Shown piece after piece: positions 9,987 through 19,444 of a DNA stretch of 64,000 nt (the first letter of the stretch is position 1; the number at the start of each line of letters is the position of its first letter). A program made the position numbers and the translations under genes. This DNA comes from Chaetoceros tenuissimus (lineage: Eukaryota; Bacillariophyta; Thalassiosirophyceae; Chaetocerotales; Chaetocerotaceae), in assembly GCA_021927905.1 (NCBI GenBank), contig BLLK01000047.1:3720001-3784000 (forward strand), given 5' to 3'. The notes under the pieces were generated by a model. The model did no database searches and was not told the DNA's origin. It saw only the letters and a program-made list of their open reading frames with translations.

Positions 9987-12900
9987 TTATGATAGAAATG
10001 AACTGGAAGAGCTCCTTGAAATTTCTCCCGATTTCAATCCTGTCTTATTTTTCATCATATTCAATGCTTCTGCCAACAATGCACTAGCTGTACTATCTGC
10101 ACCTGCAGATGGACCTTGTACAATAAGAGGATAAGTTTTATGTCTTTGAGTGAAGAATCTTACACATTCACATGATGGTGCAGTTGTGGCGAAAATATGA
10201 TTTTGGGGTACATCCATAATTTTGATGGAGATGGTTCTGCTCTTCATATCGATGCTGAAAATGTGGCGCGGAACACAGCCATTCAACGCAGCATTGTCAA
10301 TGCGTTTTTTCATCTCGGAACATATTTTCTCTTTCATATCTTGATATGAACCACCATTTGCGTCTACGAAGGAATCACTAGCCTCTTGGATTTTTTCCAC
10401 ATCAAATACTTCGTCCATCCCAAGTTCTCGAGCCAATACCATTAGACAGCGCGCAGTATATTCATTATTCAAATCTTTCAACGGATCTTCTTCCATGAGT
10501 CCAAGTGCTGTTGCTTCTTTGACTGCATCACTGAAGGAGCATGGTTCTGCGACTTTTGATACAGGAGACATGGATTTATCATCGCAATATGCTCCCAATG
10601 TATTTGTTTCATCAAAAAGTGAGCTATCCTGAACTCCAGGAGGTGGAGCAATACGATGCATGATATAAGACATAGAAACGGAAAGAATTCCGTCAATTCG
10701 TCGAACACGATCACCAGAACTCAATAGATCTCTCAATGTACTAATGATTGGTAAACCTCCACCAACTGCAACTTCCCGTAGATATTGAGCTTTCTTTGCT
10801 CGCTCTGCTTTCTTGATAGCGTCTCGAAGTTCCTTACTACCTGCTAGACCTGTATTGTTAGCAGTAATGATGTGAATACCCTTTTCCAGCCATTCTCCAT
10901 GCTTGGCTCCTACGCGTTCGTCACCTGTACAGTCAAAGATGATGGTATGGGCACAATCTTCTGAGAATAATTCATCTGCAAAAGTCTTCAAGCCTCCTTT
11001 CACGACATTAGCTTTTACTAGTTGTGACTCATCGAAAGATACCGTAGCAGGTGCGCCCAACAGATTAGCTCCTCCTGTATTTAGATTGTATTCATTGATT
11101 GTAATTGAATCCGCATTCACACCTCCATGCTGATTCTTGAGAGTTACAATATCACTTGATTCTTCACCATCTTTTAGAACTGCACAAACTTGCAAATCAA
11201 TTTCAAAAGTATTCTTCAATACCTGTCTTTGACTGTCGAGAACCTTCAAGAGTGATTCTCCAACTTCTGAAATTCCAACCACTCCAACTCTGACATTTGT
11301 GTGTGAAAGTCTGAATGCTGCATGAATTGCACGAAGTGCACGAGTAGACTCATTCTCCAACACAACTGCAGAAATATTTCTCTCACTACTACCTTGTGAA
11401 ATAGCCAAAACGTTGATTTTTGCGTCTCCCAAAGCAGAGAAGAATTTCCCAGCTACACCTGTAGTCAAATGCATACCATCTCCAACTGCTGCAATGATGG
11501 AACAAGGTGCCACAACTTCAATAGTAGAAATGTGTTGCTGTTTGATTTCCTTGTGGAACTCTTCCTCAATAGCTACTTTTGCAATTTCAGCATGAGCAAT
11601 GGTAGTTGCAAAAGTGATGGAATGCTCCGAAGAAGCTTGTGAAATAAGTACAACATTCACTCCCATACTTTCAAGGGTTCCAAATAATCTTCTTGCTACT
11701 CCCTTAACACCCACCATTCCAGTACCTTCTACGTTCACAATTGCCATTTTTTCAATAGAACTAAATCCACATACACATCTCTCTCTATCTGTATGCGTTG
11801 TACTTGAAGTAAAGATTCTCGAACCTGGAAAGCTTGAATTGAATGTGTTGCGAATATAAATAGGGATCTGTGGCTCCGCCATGATTGCTGGATTCATTGT
11901 TTTGGGATGAATAACTTTAGCACCGAAGTATGCCAATTCCATAGCTTCATTAAAAGAAACTTCTGGAAGAATATATGAATCTGGTACACGTCTAGGATCT
12001 GCTGAGAGAACCCCATCTACATCAGTCCAAATGGTAATATTGTTAGATTCCAATAGACGCCCCATAATAGCTGCAGAATAATCAGATCCATCTCTTTGCA
12101 GAGTGGTGGCAACTCCATGAGTATTACTCGCTACAAATCCCGTGATGACATAATGCATCATATGTTTTTGACTAGCTTCAATACCATTCGATTCCAAATA
12201 TTTCTTGGAAGCATCAAGTTCCTCTTTTTGAACAGAGTTCAGTTTTTCTTTACATATGTCCCAACAAACAGCTCCATTCTTGATCTCATCTTCATCAATA
12301 GTAATCACACGTCTAGCATCTAGGTATCGAAACAAATGGAGTACATTTTTATTCGATTCATATCTCTTCCTTGATCGCTCCATCAATAATGCATTCAAAA
12401 TCTGACTAGACCAAGTCTCCCCATATCCAGACACAAGTTCACTAATTCTATCCGCTTTCCACTTCATAAGTGCCACCGTTTTCAAAATATCTTTGATATC
12501 TTCTACATCCTTTCGAATGACAGTTTTCAATGTTTCAGCAGTATCAGAAGATAGCTGTTGTTGATCAATTAGAGCTTGAAGACATGTATCATGTTTGTAC
12601 AATATATAATTAAGTTTTTCTTCGACAAGCTCAGAGTTACGTGTCGATGCAGCTGTGACGGAGTCTAATAGCAAATCAGTTGTCTTTGGCTTTCCTCCCA
12701 TAGCTGACACTACAACTGCAATGTTCATAAGATCATTGATATCGGTAGATGATGAAATGTTGAGTTGAAGCTGTTCCTCTACAATCTCTGCAACTTGAAG
12801 AAAACATTCGGCTATAAAATAAAAGATGTAAATTGAGTTCAATAGAAAAGTAAAATTGATCACAGAAACAAAATTCATTTTCCTTGACCTATACTATATT

Positions 12901-13081
12901 TATATAAATATATAATCCTAGATTCATTGACAGGAATGCATCAAGGTCATCATGATGCAGAACAAGTAAATGTCAAAAGATATCAACACAAGATATTGCG
13001 ATTTTACTCACCATTTGCAACACTCGTTCCTCCAAACTTGTGGACGACCCACTTCTTATCATCAAAGCCGATATGATTCAT
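9987..13081 (-). CDS. AK-HSDH: Bifunctional aspartokinase - homoserine dehydrogenase
   Basis: Two exons on the minus strand, 13081-13012 and 12811-9987, with a 200-nt GTGAGT...TAG intron, giving 964 residues. Exon 1 encodes [23 protein letters not shown] and thus the KFGGTS nucleotide/aspartate-binding motif; the split Ala codon joins it to [14 protein letters not shown]. The kinase domain includes [13 protein letters not shown] near 259-271. Two ACT regulatory domains follow at about 376-446 and 459-526. Homoserine dehydrogenase starts near 531 ([17 protein letters not shown](P)-binding) and includes [11 protein letters not shown] and the catalytic region after it. The enzyme carries out the first and third steps from aspartate to threonine and methionine. 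ACT domains imply allosteric control, usually by threonine. No plastid presequence precedes KFGGTS, unlike plant homologues, unless a further upstream exon exists. Confidence 0.93.
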
Positions 13082-13737
13082 AGTTCTTAGGTATTTGATG
13101 TAGATATTTGTTATTCTATCTAGACTATGGCTACAAGTGCGTACCTTTTATGAATTCTTTTGAATGAAATTCTGTGGGTGTCGATGGTCGATCTTTTGTT
13201 CTTCTTCAATGTGATGTCATCAAATAGCCGTTATGATGTTAGATAGCCACATAGGGACCACAAGAGCTTTTTACTCCTTCCTCATGATGACATCAGCGGT
13301 ATACTACTAATTTAGTACAATATTACATAAAAGTTTGGACAAAATCATGGATTTCGAAATTTTAGCGAATCAGAAGAGACGACGTGGTGACAACGTGAAC
13401 GACGGGGAGGTGAGAGGTGAGCACGTAAGTTGAGTGAACTTCTTTGGAACTTTCACTTGTGGTTTTTCCGTTGCCATTCCACATTCCAGCCAAAAGCTTC
13501 CCCTTTTTTCACTTATTGCTCTACTTCATGTGCACATTAGGAGTTTATCATAGGTGTTAGAATTTGTCAAGGTGGTAATCATAGTATCTCAAAGTGCTAA
13601 GGTTAATCACGAAAGAAAACTAGCAGCAAATCTAAGAGAAAGGTTCCCCTACTTTGTGACCAGCTTATTTCATTACGACTAGATACGAGTAGTTTGTCTA
13701 CGTAGAGCCTCTGCTTATTGCTATAATCAACCTAAAA
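13082..13737. other. Divergent promoter region
   Basis: Separates the 5' ends of the aspartokinase gene (minus) and the LtaS-like gene (plus). No ORF, repeat or RNA gene was recognised; both core promoters should lie here. Confidence 0.5.
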
Positions 13738-16203
13738 ATGGCAGAACCATTAAAATATAGAAAGACCACGAGTCTAAGTGGTACAAATCATTCAGATGAA
13801 TCTGATCAGGAGGATCAAATGGTACCCTTCATGATTAGTGACCATGACGACGAAGAAAAAAATGTAAAGATTGCTATGCACAAGGAAGAAAAGAAACAAA
13901 AGCAATGGTCACCATTTACATGCCTGATGCTCGCTGCCATTATTGTCTCACTTATATGGCATAAAATGGCACATGTGATTTATGATGCAAAGTCTCCTTT
14001 TCATAACTTTGGCCAGCATCCTCAAGTCATATTTTATCTTCCATGGGTCTTTAGTTGTGATTTGCTATTTTTAATGTTTCCTCTTATATTGCTCAAGAGG
14101 TCTGATGAGGTTATCCAAAAGAAATTGGAATCTGCTACTTCTACGAAGGATATGCTAAATGCTTATTTAAACTTCTCCACATTCCTTTGTCTAGCTATGG
14201 CAATTGGAACACCCATCATTGCTGTTGCGGAGACCAAGGCTTTAATGGTCAATAAAGACAGTATTCCATTTGATATGGCAAGATATGCGCTATCTCAGTG
14301 GTATAACTTTCGTGGTATGGCGAAATCTGTGAGTAAAAGTGGAAAAGTGAATATGAATACGTTGCTATGGCTTGAAATTGCAATGATTGGTATAATGTTC
14401 AAACCAATTCAATATTTGGTGCATTCGCCGTGTTTCTCCCTGAATTTTGTACATAATAGTTTTGGAATGGAGAAGACATCGAGTCAAGTGCAAAAACAAA
14501 GCCGAATTAAGTTAGCGATCGTATGTTTGGTTTTGATGCTTTCTTGGTCTTGTAGACCTAGAAGTAGAATGAAGCGTTTATTACATACTCCGCTTGTAGC
14601 AGCAGCCTTGGACATCATATACGATTATCAATCCGACTCATTGTGGAATGTACCAACCACTGCATCATCTTTCAAGCAACATTATGAATTTAACTTAGGA
14701 AACAAAAAGGCGAAGAAGGAAAAGGACGATGCAACACCATTGAATGTTGTTGTAGTTTTACTCGAATCTATGAGAGGAGACATGATGCCATTTGATGACT
14801 CAACCGAGTGGGCCAAACGGCATATTCCCGATGCTATTGGTACCAATCTAAGACAACGAATTACTCCTTATTATGCGGAATTGGTGGAGAAGCCAAATAT
14901 GTTGTTCATACCACATATCAAATCAGCGGCAGGCTTTACACATAAATCATTGCCAAATGTATTTTGCTCACTACATGCAGTACCAATGAAATTGACTCGA
15001 GAACACGAATCGAAATTCTTCCATAAATGCCTTCCACAAATTTTGAATTCTACTGGATACGGTTACAATAAGTGGAGGCATTACAAGTCAATGACTTCAA
15101 CTTTTCACTATCAAACTGAGTTGATGGCAAATATTGGATATAGTAATGTTGAAGCACGAGCAAATGATAACTTTGAAGAGCTGCAATTCTATGGAGAACT
15201 CGAATTCAGAGAAGATCACCCAGATTGGACCGATGAAGAGTTTGAGAAACATAGAGCAAATTACTTTGGTTTTGCAGATTTCATCTTTTTGGATCCTTTA
15301 GAAAAGTGGATCGATCAGCGCCTGGAACATAAGGAAGGACCATTTGTGCTATCTTACTTGAGTGGTGTGACCCACGATCCATATCCTTATCCACCTGATG
15401 TCGAATGGGTCCCTAAAACCTTTGTAGAGAATGATAGAATCAATGGATATCTAAACTCAGTCTCATACACTGATGAGTTCCTATCAAAGTTCATGAAAAT
15501 GTTTAGAGATAAAAAGTTGATGGATTCAACTTTGTTTGTTTTCACAGGAGATCATGGAGTCAATATCTTGAACAGAGATGAAAAGTTTTCGACGTTGAGA
15601 GAAATGCACGAGGAAAGCTTTGATGTAGGTATGGGATTCTATTCTGAGAACAAGGTCGTAGCCAAGAAGTTGACAGAATTGAAAAAGAGGAAGGAGATTC
15701 ATGAAGCCAGATGGACTAATCTGGATATTGTTCCAACCATTCTTGATCTTCTTGGTGTATTGGAAGGTAAAGTTGAAAACACAACGCAAGCATTGAATGG
15801 AGCCTATGACAACAGCCTTGTGGATGGTCGTTCCATGTTACATCCTATTGAGAAAAGATTAAGTTTCAGCATTTCAAATCCTGGTGACAGAGTAGTTCTC
15901 CGTGATGGAGATTACGCAATCATTCATCCAGCAAACAAGGGCGTGCGTGATGCCGAAACTGAAATTTTTAACCTCAAGCTAGACCCTTACCAAGAGTCAC
16001 CACTTTATTTGTATGACAAAAAGACAGACGAGAATAAAGAGTTATTGCATTGGGCCCAACAAGCTGTAAAATTCATTACAAAAGTCAATACAGAATTGAT
16101 TGCTTCACATCGAACAGGTGTGCGATGCATAGACTGCGACTACTCACAACTCTTATCATTGGAAACATTGACGGATTGGGACGAATACGAGGAGGAACTC
16201 TAG
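13738..16203 (+). CDS. LtaS-like membrane sulfatase-fold protein
   Basis: An 821-residue protein with an acidic cytosolic N-terminus, then about five membrane helices in the first 270 residues (for example PFTCLMLAAIIVSLIW, VIFYLPWVFSCDLLFLMF, LAIVCLVLMLSWS), then a large alkaline-phosphatase/sulfatase-type domain. Metal-site motifs are visible: VVVVLLESMRGD (first Asp/Glu ligand region), AAGFTHKSLPNVFCS (candidate Thr/Ser/Cys nucleophile region), LSGVTHDPYPYP, FTGDHGVN (Asp-His ligands) and TNLDIVPTILDLLG. The layout of five membrane segments plus an extracytosolic catalytic domain matches bacterial lipoteichoic-acid synthases and related phosphoglycerol or phosphoethanolamine transferases. 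The substrate is unknown; transfer of a phospho-group to a glycan or lipid is inferred. Start is the first ATG after in-frame stops. Confidence 0.8.
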   Translation: MAEPLKYRKTTSLSGTNHSDESDQEDQMVPFMISDHDDEEKNVKIAMHKEEKKQKQWSPFTCLMLAAIIVSLIWHKMAHVIYDAKSPFHNFGQHPQVIFYLPWVFSCDLLFLMFPLILLKRSDEVIQKKLESATSTKDMLNAYLNFSTFLCLAMAIGTPIIAVAETKALMVNKDSIPFDMARYALSQWYNFRGMAKSVSKSGKVNMNTLLWLEIAMIGIMFKPIQYLVHSPCFSLNFVHNSFGMEKTSSQVQKQSRIKLAIVCLVLMLSWSCRPRSRMKRLLHTPLVAAALDIIYDYQSDSLWNVPTTASSFKQHYEFNLGNKKAKKEKDDATPLNVVVVLLESMRGDMMPFDDSTEWAKRHIPDAIGTNLRQRITPYYAELVEKPNMLFIPHIKSAAGFTHKSLPNVFCSLHAVPMKLTREHESKFFHKCLPQILNSTGYGYNKWRHYKSMTSTFHYQTELMANIGYSNVEARANDNFEELQFYGELEFREDHPDWTDEEFEKHRANYFGFADFIFLDPLEKWIDQRLEHKEGPFVLSYLSGVTHDPYPYPPDVEWVPKTFVENDRINGYLNSVSYTDEFLSKFMKMFRDKKLMDSTLFVFTGDHGVNILNRDEKFSTLREMHEESFDVGMGFYSENKVVAKKLTELKKRKEIHEARWTNLDIVPTILDLLGVLEGKVENTTQALNGAYDNSLVDGRSMLHPIEKRLSFSISNPGDRVVLRDGDYAIIHPANKGVRDAETEIFNLKLDPYQESPLYLYDKKTDENKELLHWAQQAVKFITKVNTELIASHRTGVRCIDCDYSQLLSLETLTDWDEYEEEL

Positions 16204-16593
16204 AAATGCACGTAGTATAATGAGACAGTGTTTGGAATAATCTGAAATAAAATAACCAAATAATCCTGTAAACTTTTTTGCATGTAAGATATATACGACT
16301 CTTCATTATTCATCAATACAATTTGAAGGGTAACAATCTGATTATCTTATCAATATCTTGTTTTTTTTTCGTTTTCCATTGATCGTACCCTTTAACTTTC
16401 TACAAAATTACATCTTGAATGCAATATATCTTGAATTTATGCTGTAATCCTTCTGCATTGACCAATGACTATGTAGTTCTTGAAAGAGAGTAGGGGTTAG
16501 ATAGGACCAGTAGGTTTGGTAGGGTAAATATTCCTGTGGCCGCAACCCTCTTTCATCTCCCAGCAGCATTGTATTTACAACACAAAATGAACA
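16204..16593. other. Convergent intergenic region holding one copy of a dispersed repeat
   Basis: Lies between the convergent LtaS-like and M43 genes. Its right part (from about 16461) is one copy of the repeat described at 16461-16570. Confidence 0.55.
16461..16570. repeat. Dispersed repeat, copy A
   Basis: About 110 bases similar to 19229-19340 in direct orientation. Shared blocks in order are ccaatgact, gtaggggt, the core cagtaggtttggtagg, and tgtggcc, followed by pyrimidine-rich DNA and a cattaaat block. It ends just beside the stop codon of the M43 gene. Confidence 0.75.
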
Positions 16594-18398
16594 TTAAATC
16601 TTACATCCACGCTTGGTCTTAGGAACTCTACAGGCACAGCTAGACTTTGGTGCCTTAGTTGCCTTCAACTTTCTCTCAACACTACCATCTGCAGCAATCT
16701 CAATATCTACTACGTCAACTTCTTCTTCCTTTAGTTCACGCATCTTTGGAGACTTGGTTGGCTTATCCCAGTTGCGATCATAGGAACATAGACCAGGAAC
16801 ACAGACAAAGTCTTCATCATCTTCGCAGTCGAGCTTACAGCGACCGTCGAGTTCAGCACAGATGTCGTTTTGGGTGTCCTTCTTCTTGCATTGCTCGTCA
16901 TCTACCCAGGATGGCTCAAATGACGGAAACAAAGATGGAAGTGATGACGGACTGTCTGAAGGTACCATAGATGGAAGTGATGACGGACTGTCTGAAGGTA
17001 CCATAGATGGAAGTGATGACGGACTGTCTGAAGGTACCGTAGATGGAAGAGAAGACGGACTGTCTGAAGGTACCATAGATGGAAGAAAAGACGGACTTTC
17101 CGAAGGTACCATAGATGGAAGTGATGACGGACTATCTGATGGCTGAGAGCTTGGTAAGTTCGATGGAAGATCGCTCGGTATGGATGACGGAGTAGAACTT
17201 GGTTGATCTGAAGGACTGTCCGAAGGTACCATAGACGGAAAAGAAGACGGACTCTCCGAAGGTACCAAGCGATAAGTTTCCCACATGGCATGCATTCTTT
17301 CACTTTGACCAGAGGTAAAATGGTTCATACAATCATCATCAGTATAGTCCATGTAATTAGTAATTGGATCTAACCCTGCTGCGGATGGACATGTATCACG
17401 CCCTACTGGACAGCCATATGCTGGATATGCCTCTGCAGGAGTATCATCTACGTGATCTCCAGAGCCACAACCACCTTGGAAGGTATGGTAGAGACCAAGC
17501 CTAAGTATAGAAAATTAAGATTGTTAGTGATTTCTAACTGTCAATGAATAACGATTTCAAAGGTTGGTCTGTAGTATGTCTTACCAGTGGCCGACCTCGT
17601 GTACCAACTAACAAAAATTAGAAGATTAGTGGAGGTGAAGCATGAGTGTAGGAGCTTGATCATTCTGGTGCTTTGATAAAGAAATATATTCAGCATTGAA
17701 CTTACTGTGTCACCTTCATTAAATGGAGAAAAACTTCCACCATCTTTAGTGGAATGCAAACAAACGACTCCATCTATAGATAATGCGCCAGCTACCCATT
17801 CTGGAAATCTTGCATGACCAAGAAGAATATTGGAAGGGTTAGGATGCTGTACAGCATTGAACCAAATATTCAATTCCTCGGGCCCCCCTACCCTTGTTTG
17901 TGACTTCATGTCTATTTCCTCTGTAGAATCTTTCGTAGCAGTCCACCAGCTGGGATTTTGAATCTGTTTCACTTCAATAAGATTAAAGGAAAACCCACTG
18001 CCATCAAATGCATCATTCATAACGTCAATCTGACGTTGTGCATCTCCAGCTGCAATCACTTCATTCTCGGAAGGGTGTTTTCCATAAATCAAGTGAACAT
18101 AAGTAGGGATGATGACCTGAGGAGTAGTTGTTGCAGCAATGAGCCCATCGGCAGCACTTGCAGCCTTTACTGTACGCCAGTTTTCGACAGCTTTTTGAGC
18201 TTGAGCTTGCTCTTCAGCAGTTGGATCAGGGGTTCCACAGGTTCGTCTATCTCCTCCTTTCTCTAGCTCACGATGATCGTCATGATGATGATGATGATGG
18301 TGATGATCGTGGGCTCTGCCCATACCTACTAGAAAGGCTAGCATGAATAGAGTACTGTGACTGATGATACGCATAGTTGCAGAGAGTCTTCTAGTCAT
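16594..18398 (-). CDS. Secreted M43 (pappalysin/cytophagalysin-type) metalloprotease with Pro-Ser repeat tail
   Basis: Three exons on the minus strand: 18398-17706, 17607-17585 (23 nt) and 17500-16594, with introns of 98 and 84 nt, giving 540 residues. A signal peptide ([12 protein letters not shown]) is followed by a run of eight His. The protease domain holds the extended zinc motif HEVGHWLGLYH at 234-244; its first part comes from the 23-nt exon. The Met-turn is NYMDYTDDD at 287-295. Family M43 uses HEXXHXXGXXH plus a Met-turn, so all catalytic elements are present. From about residue 310 a 12-residue Pro-Ser-rich unit is repeated about six times plus variants, then a Cys-rich and basic C-terminus. 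Likely secreted or cell-wall attached. Start could also be Met9. Confidence 0.9.
16917..17270 (-). repeat. 36-bp coding minisatellite (Pro-Ser repeat)
   Basis: About six near-identical copies of a 36-bp unit, each encoding the 12-residue phrase [12 protein letters not shown], then more diverged units to the right. Near-identity of copies implies recent expansion or conversion. It lies inside exon 3 of the M43 protease. Confidence 0.85.
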
Positions 18399-18587
18399 TC
18401 ACGACAATAAAGAAAAGATAGTACCTGTAGCTATACCTTAGTGCTATAGTAATGAGGACAGTAAGACGGGCACTTCTTCCTTGGATGTTTTATGTTTTGG
18501 CTTGGTAGCGTGGATGAGTGGACGACTCTTATTCCTTTCATGGTTTGTTGGCGGTTGAGCGATGTGTTTTGAATTTATGAATGACAT

Positions 18588-19143
18588 CTACGCTTGGCCA
18601 CAAAACTGCCGGCGGTTTTCCTTTCCTCACGAAAAACACGCAAAAAACACTAACTAAGCTATTTTAGCTCATGTATTAATTCATGTTTTTTGTTTGAATT
18701 GATTCTAACTGAGTATATAAACCATCTAAGTTGTTTGTTTTTAATAGATCTGTATGGTTGAATTTTGTATAGACTTATTTTTTTTCATAAAATACATAGA
18801 GGAATTATATGATTTCCCCGGTATGGTTTTCACGTAGAAAAACACGTAGAGAGTAGGACAGAAAAGTACCATTTATAATATGAGTTATTAGAGTGGTGTA
18901 AACCATGTAAACATACCACAGAAACCGTTGTAGCTGCAGACATGGCATCTACTATTTCTACAAGACCAGTGATGTGTTGGTTGTATGTTGTATGCTTACT
19001 TTTTAGCTTTATAGAGCAAGACTAAAGGTGTCATTTTTGTGAGTGATTTTCTACTTATCCTACGTTTAACCGCGGTAGGACCCAGTACTGTACATACGGG
19101 CTGGCAGTTTTGTGATCGCTGGCAGTTTTGTGGCCAAGCGTAG
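18588..19143. mobile_element. MITE-like element with 23-bp perfect terminal inverted repeats
   Basis: The left end (18588-18610) begins CTACGCTTGGCCACAAAACT and is the exact reverse complement of the right end (19121-19143) over 23 bp. The outer bases read cTA...TAg, so the target duplication could be TA (Tc1/mariner-like), or ACAT if the repeat is taken from the outer C. Next to the right end, ctggcagttttgtg is repeated directly (19101-19114 and 19119-19132). The interior of about 510 bp is AT-rich with no credible transposase, so the element would be non-autonomous. Superfamily assignment is tentative. Confidence 0.65.
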
Positions 19144-19228
19144 ACATTGCAATTTATCAATTGGGTGTATAATAAATTGTAAATTGTTGATAATAGTCTC
19201 ATTACATAAGATTCAAAAAAGCTAATTG

Positions 19229-19340
19229 GCCAATGACTTGCAGTTTGTGTTCGTGGGAAAGGGTAGGGGTAAGGTAGGATCAGTAGGTTTGGTAGGATAA
19301 ACATTTTTGTGGCCACCCCCACCCCCCACCTGCTCTCCAC
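19229..19340. repeat. Dispersed repeat, copy B
   Basis: Direct repeat of 16461-16570, sharing cagtaggtttggtagg and flanking blocks. The pair flanks the M43 gene at a distance of about 2.8 kb. It lies just outside the MITE-like element. Confidence 0.7.
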
Positions 19341-19444
19341 AGATCTTCTATCTTCATTGATCTCACATTAAATTGTTCATCTTATTACTTCTAATGTATA
19401 TCAAATAGTAAATGAAACATAATTAACTCATACTCCATAGAAAC

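Larger units (their letters stand above)
18399..19444. other. Repeat-rich divergent intergenic region
   Basis: Lies between the 5' ends of the M43 protease (minus) and poly(A) polymerase (plus). Most of it is the terminal-inverted-repeat element at 18588-19143 and the repeat copy at 19229-19340. No coding sequence is supported. Confidence 0.6.

Noticed and set aside
16862-17146. Plus-strand repeat ORF encoding [11 protein letters not shown]-type units
   Set aside because: It is the antisense of the Pro-Ser minisatellite in the M43 gene; repeat structure keeps several frames open.
18996-19340. 114-codon minus-strand ORF
   Set aside because: Spans the end of the MITE-like element and the dispersed repeat; no protein-like features.
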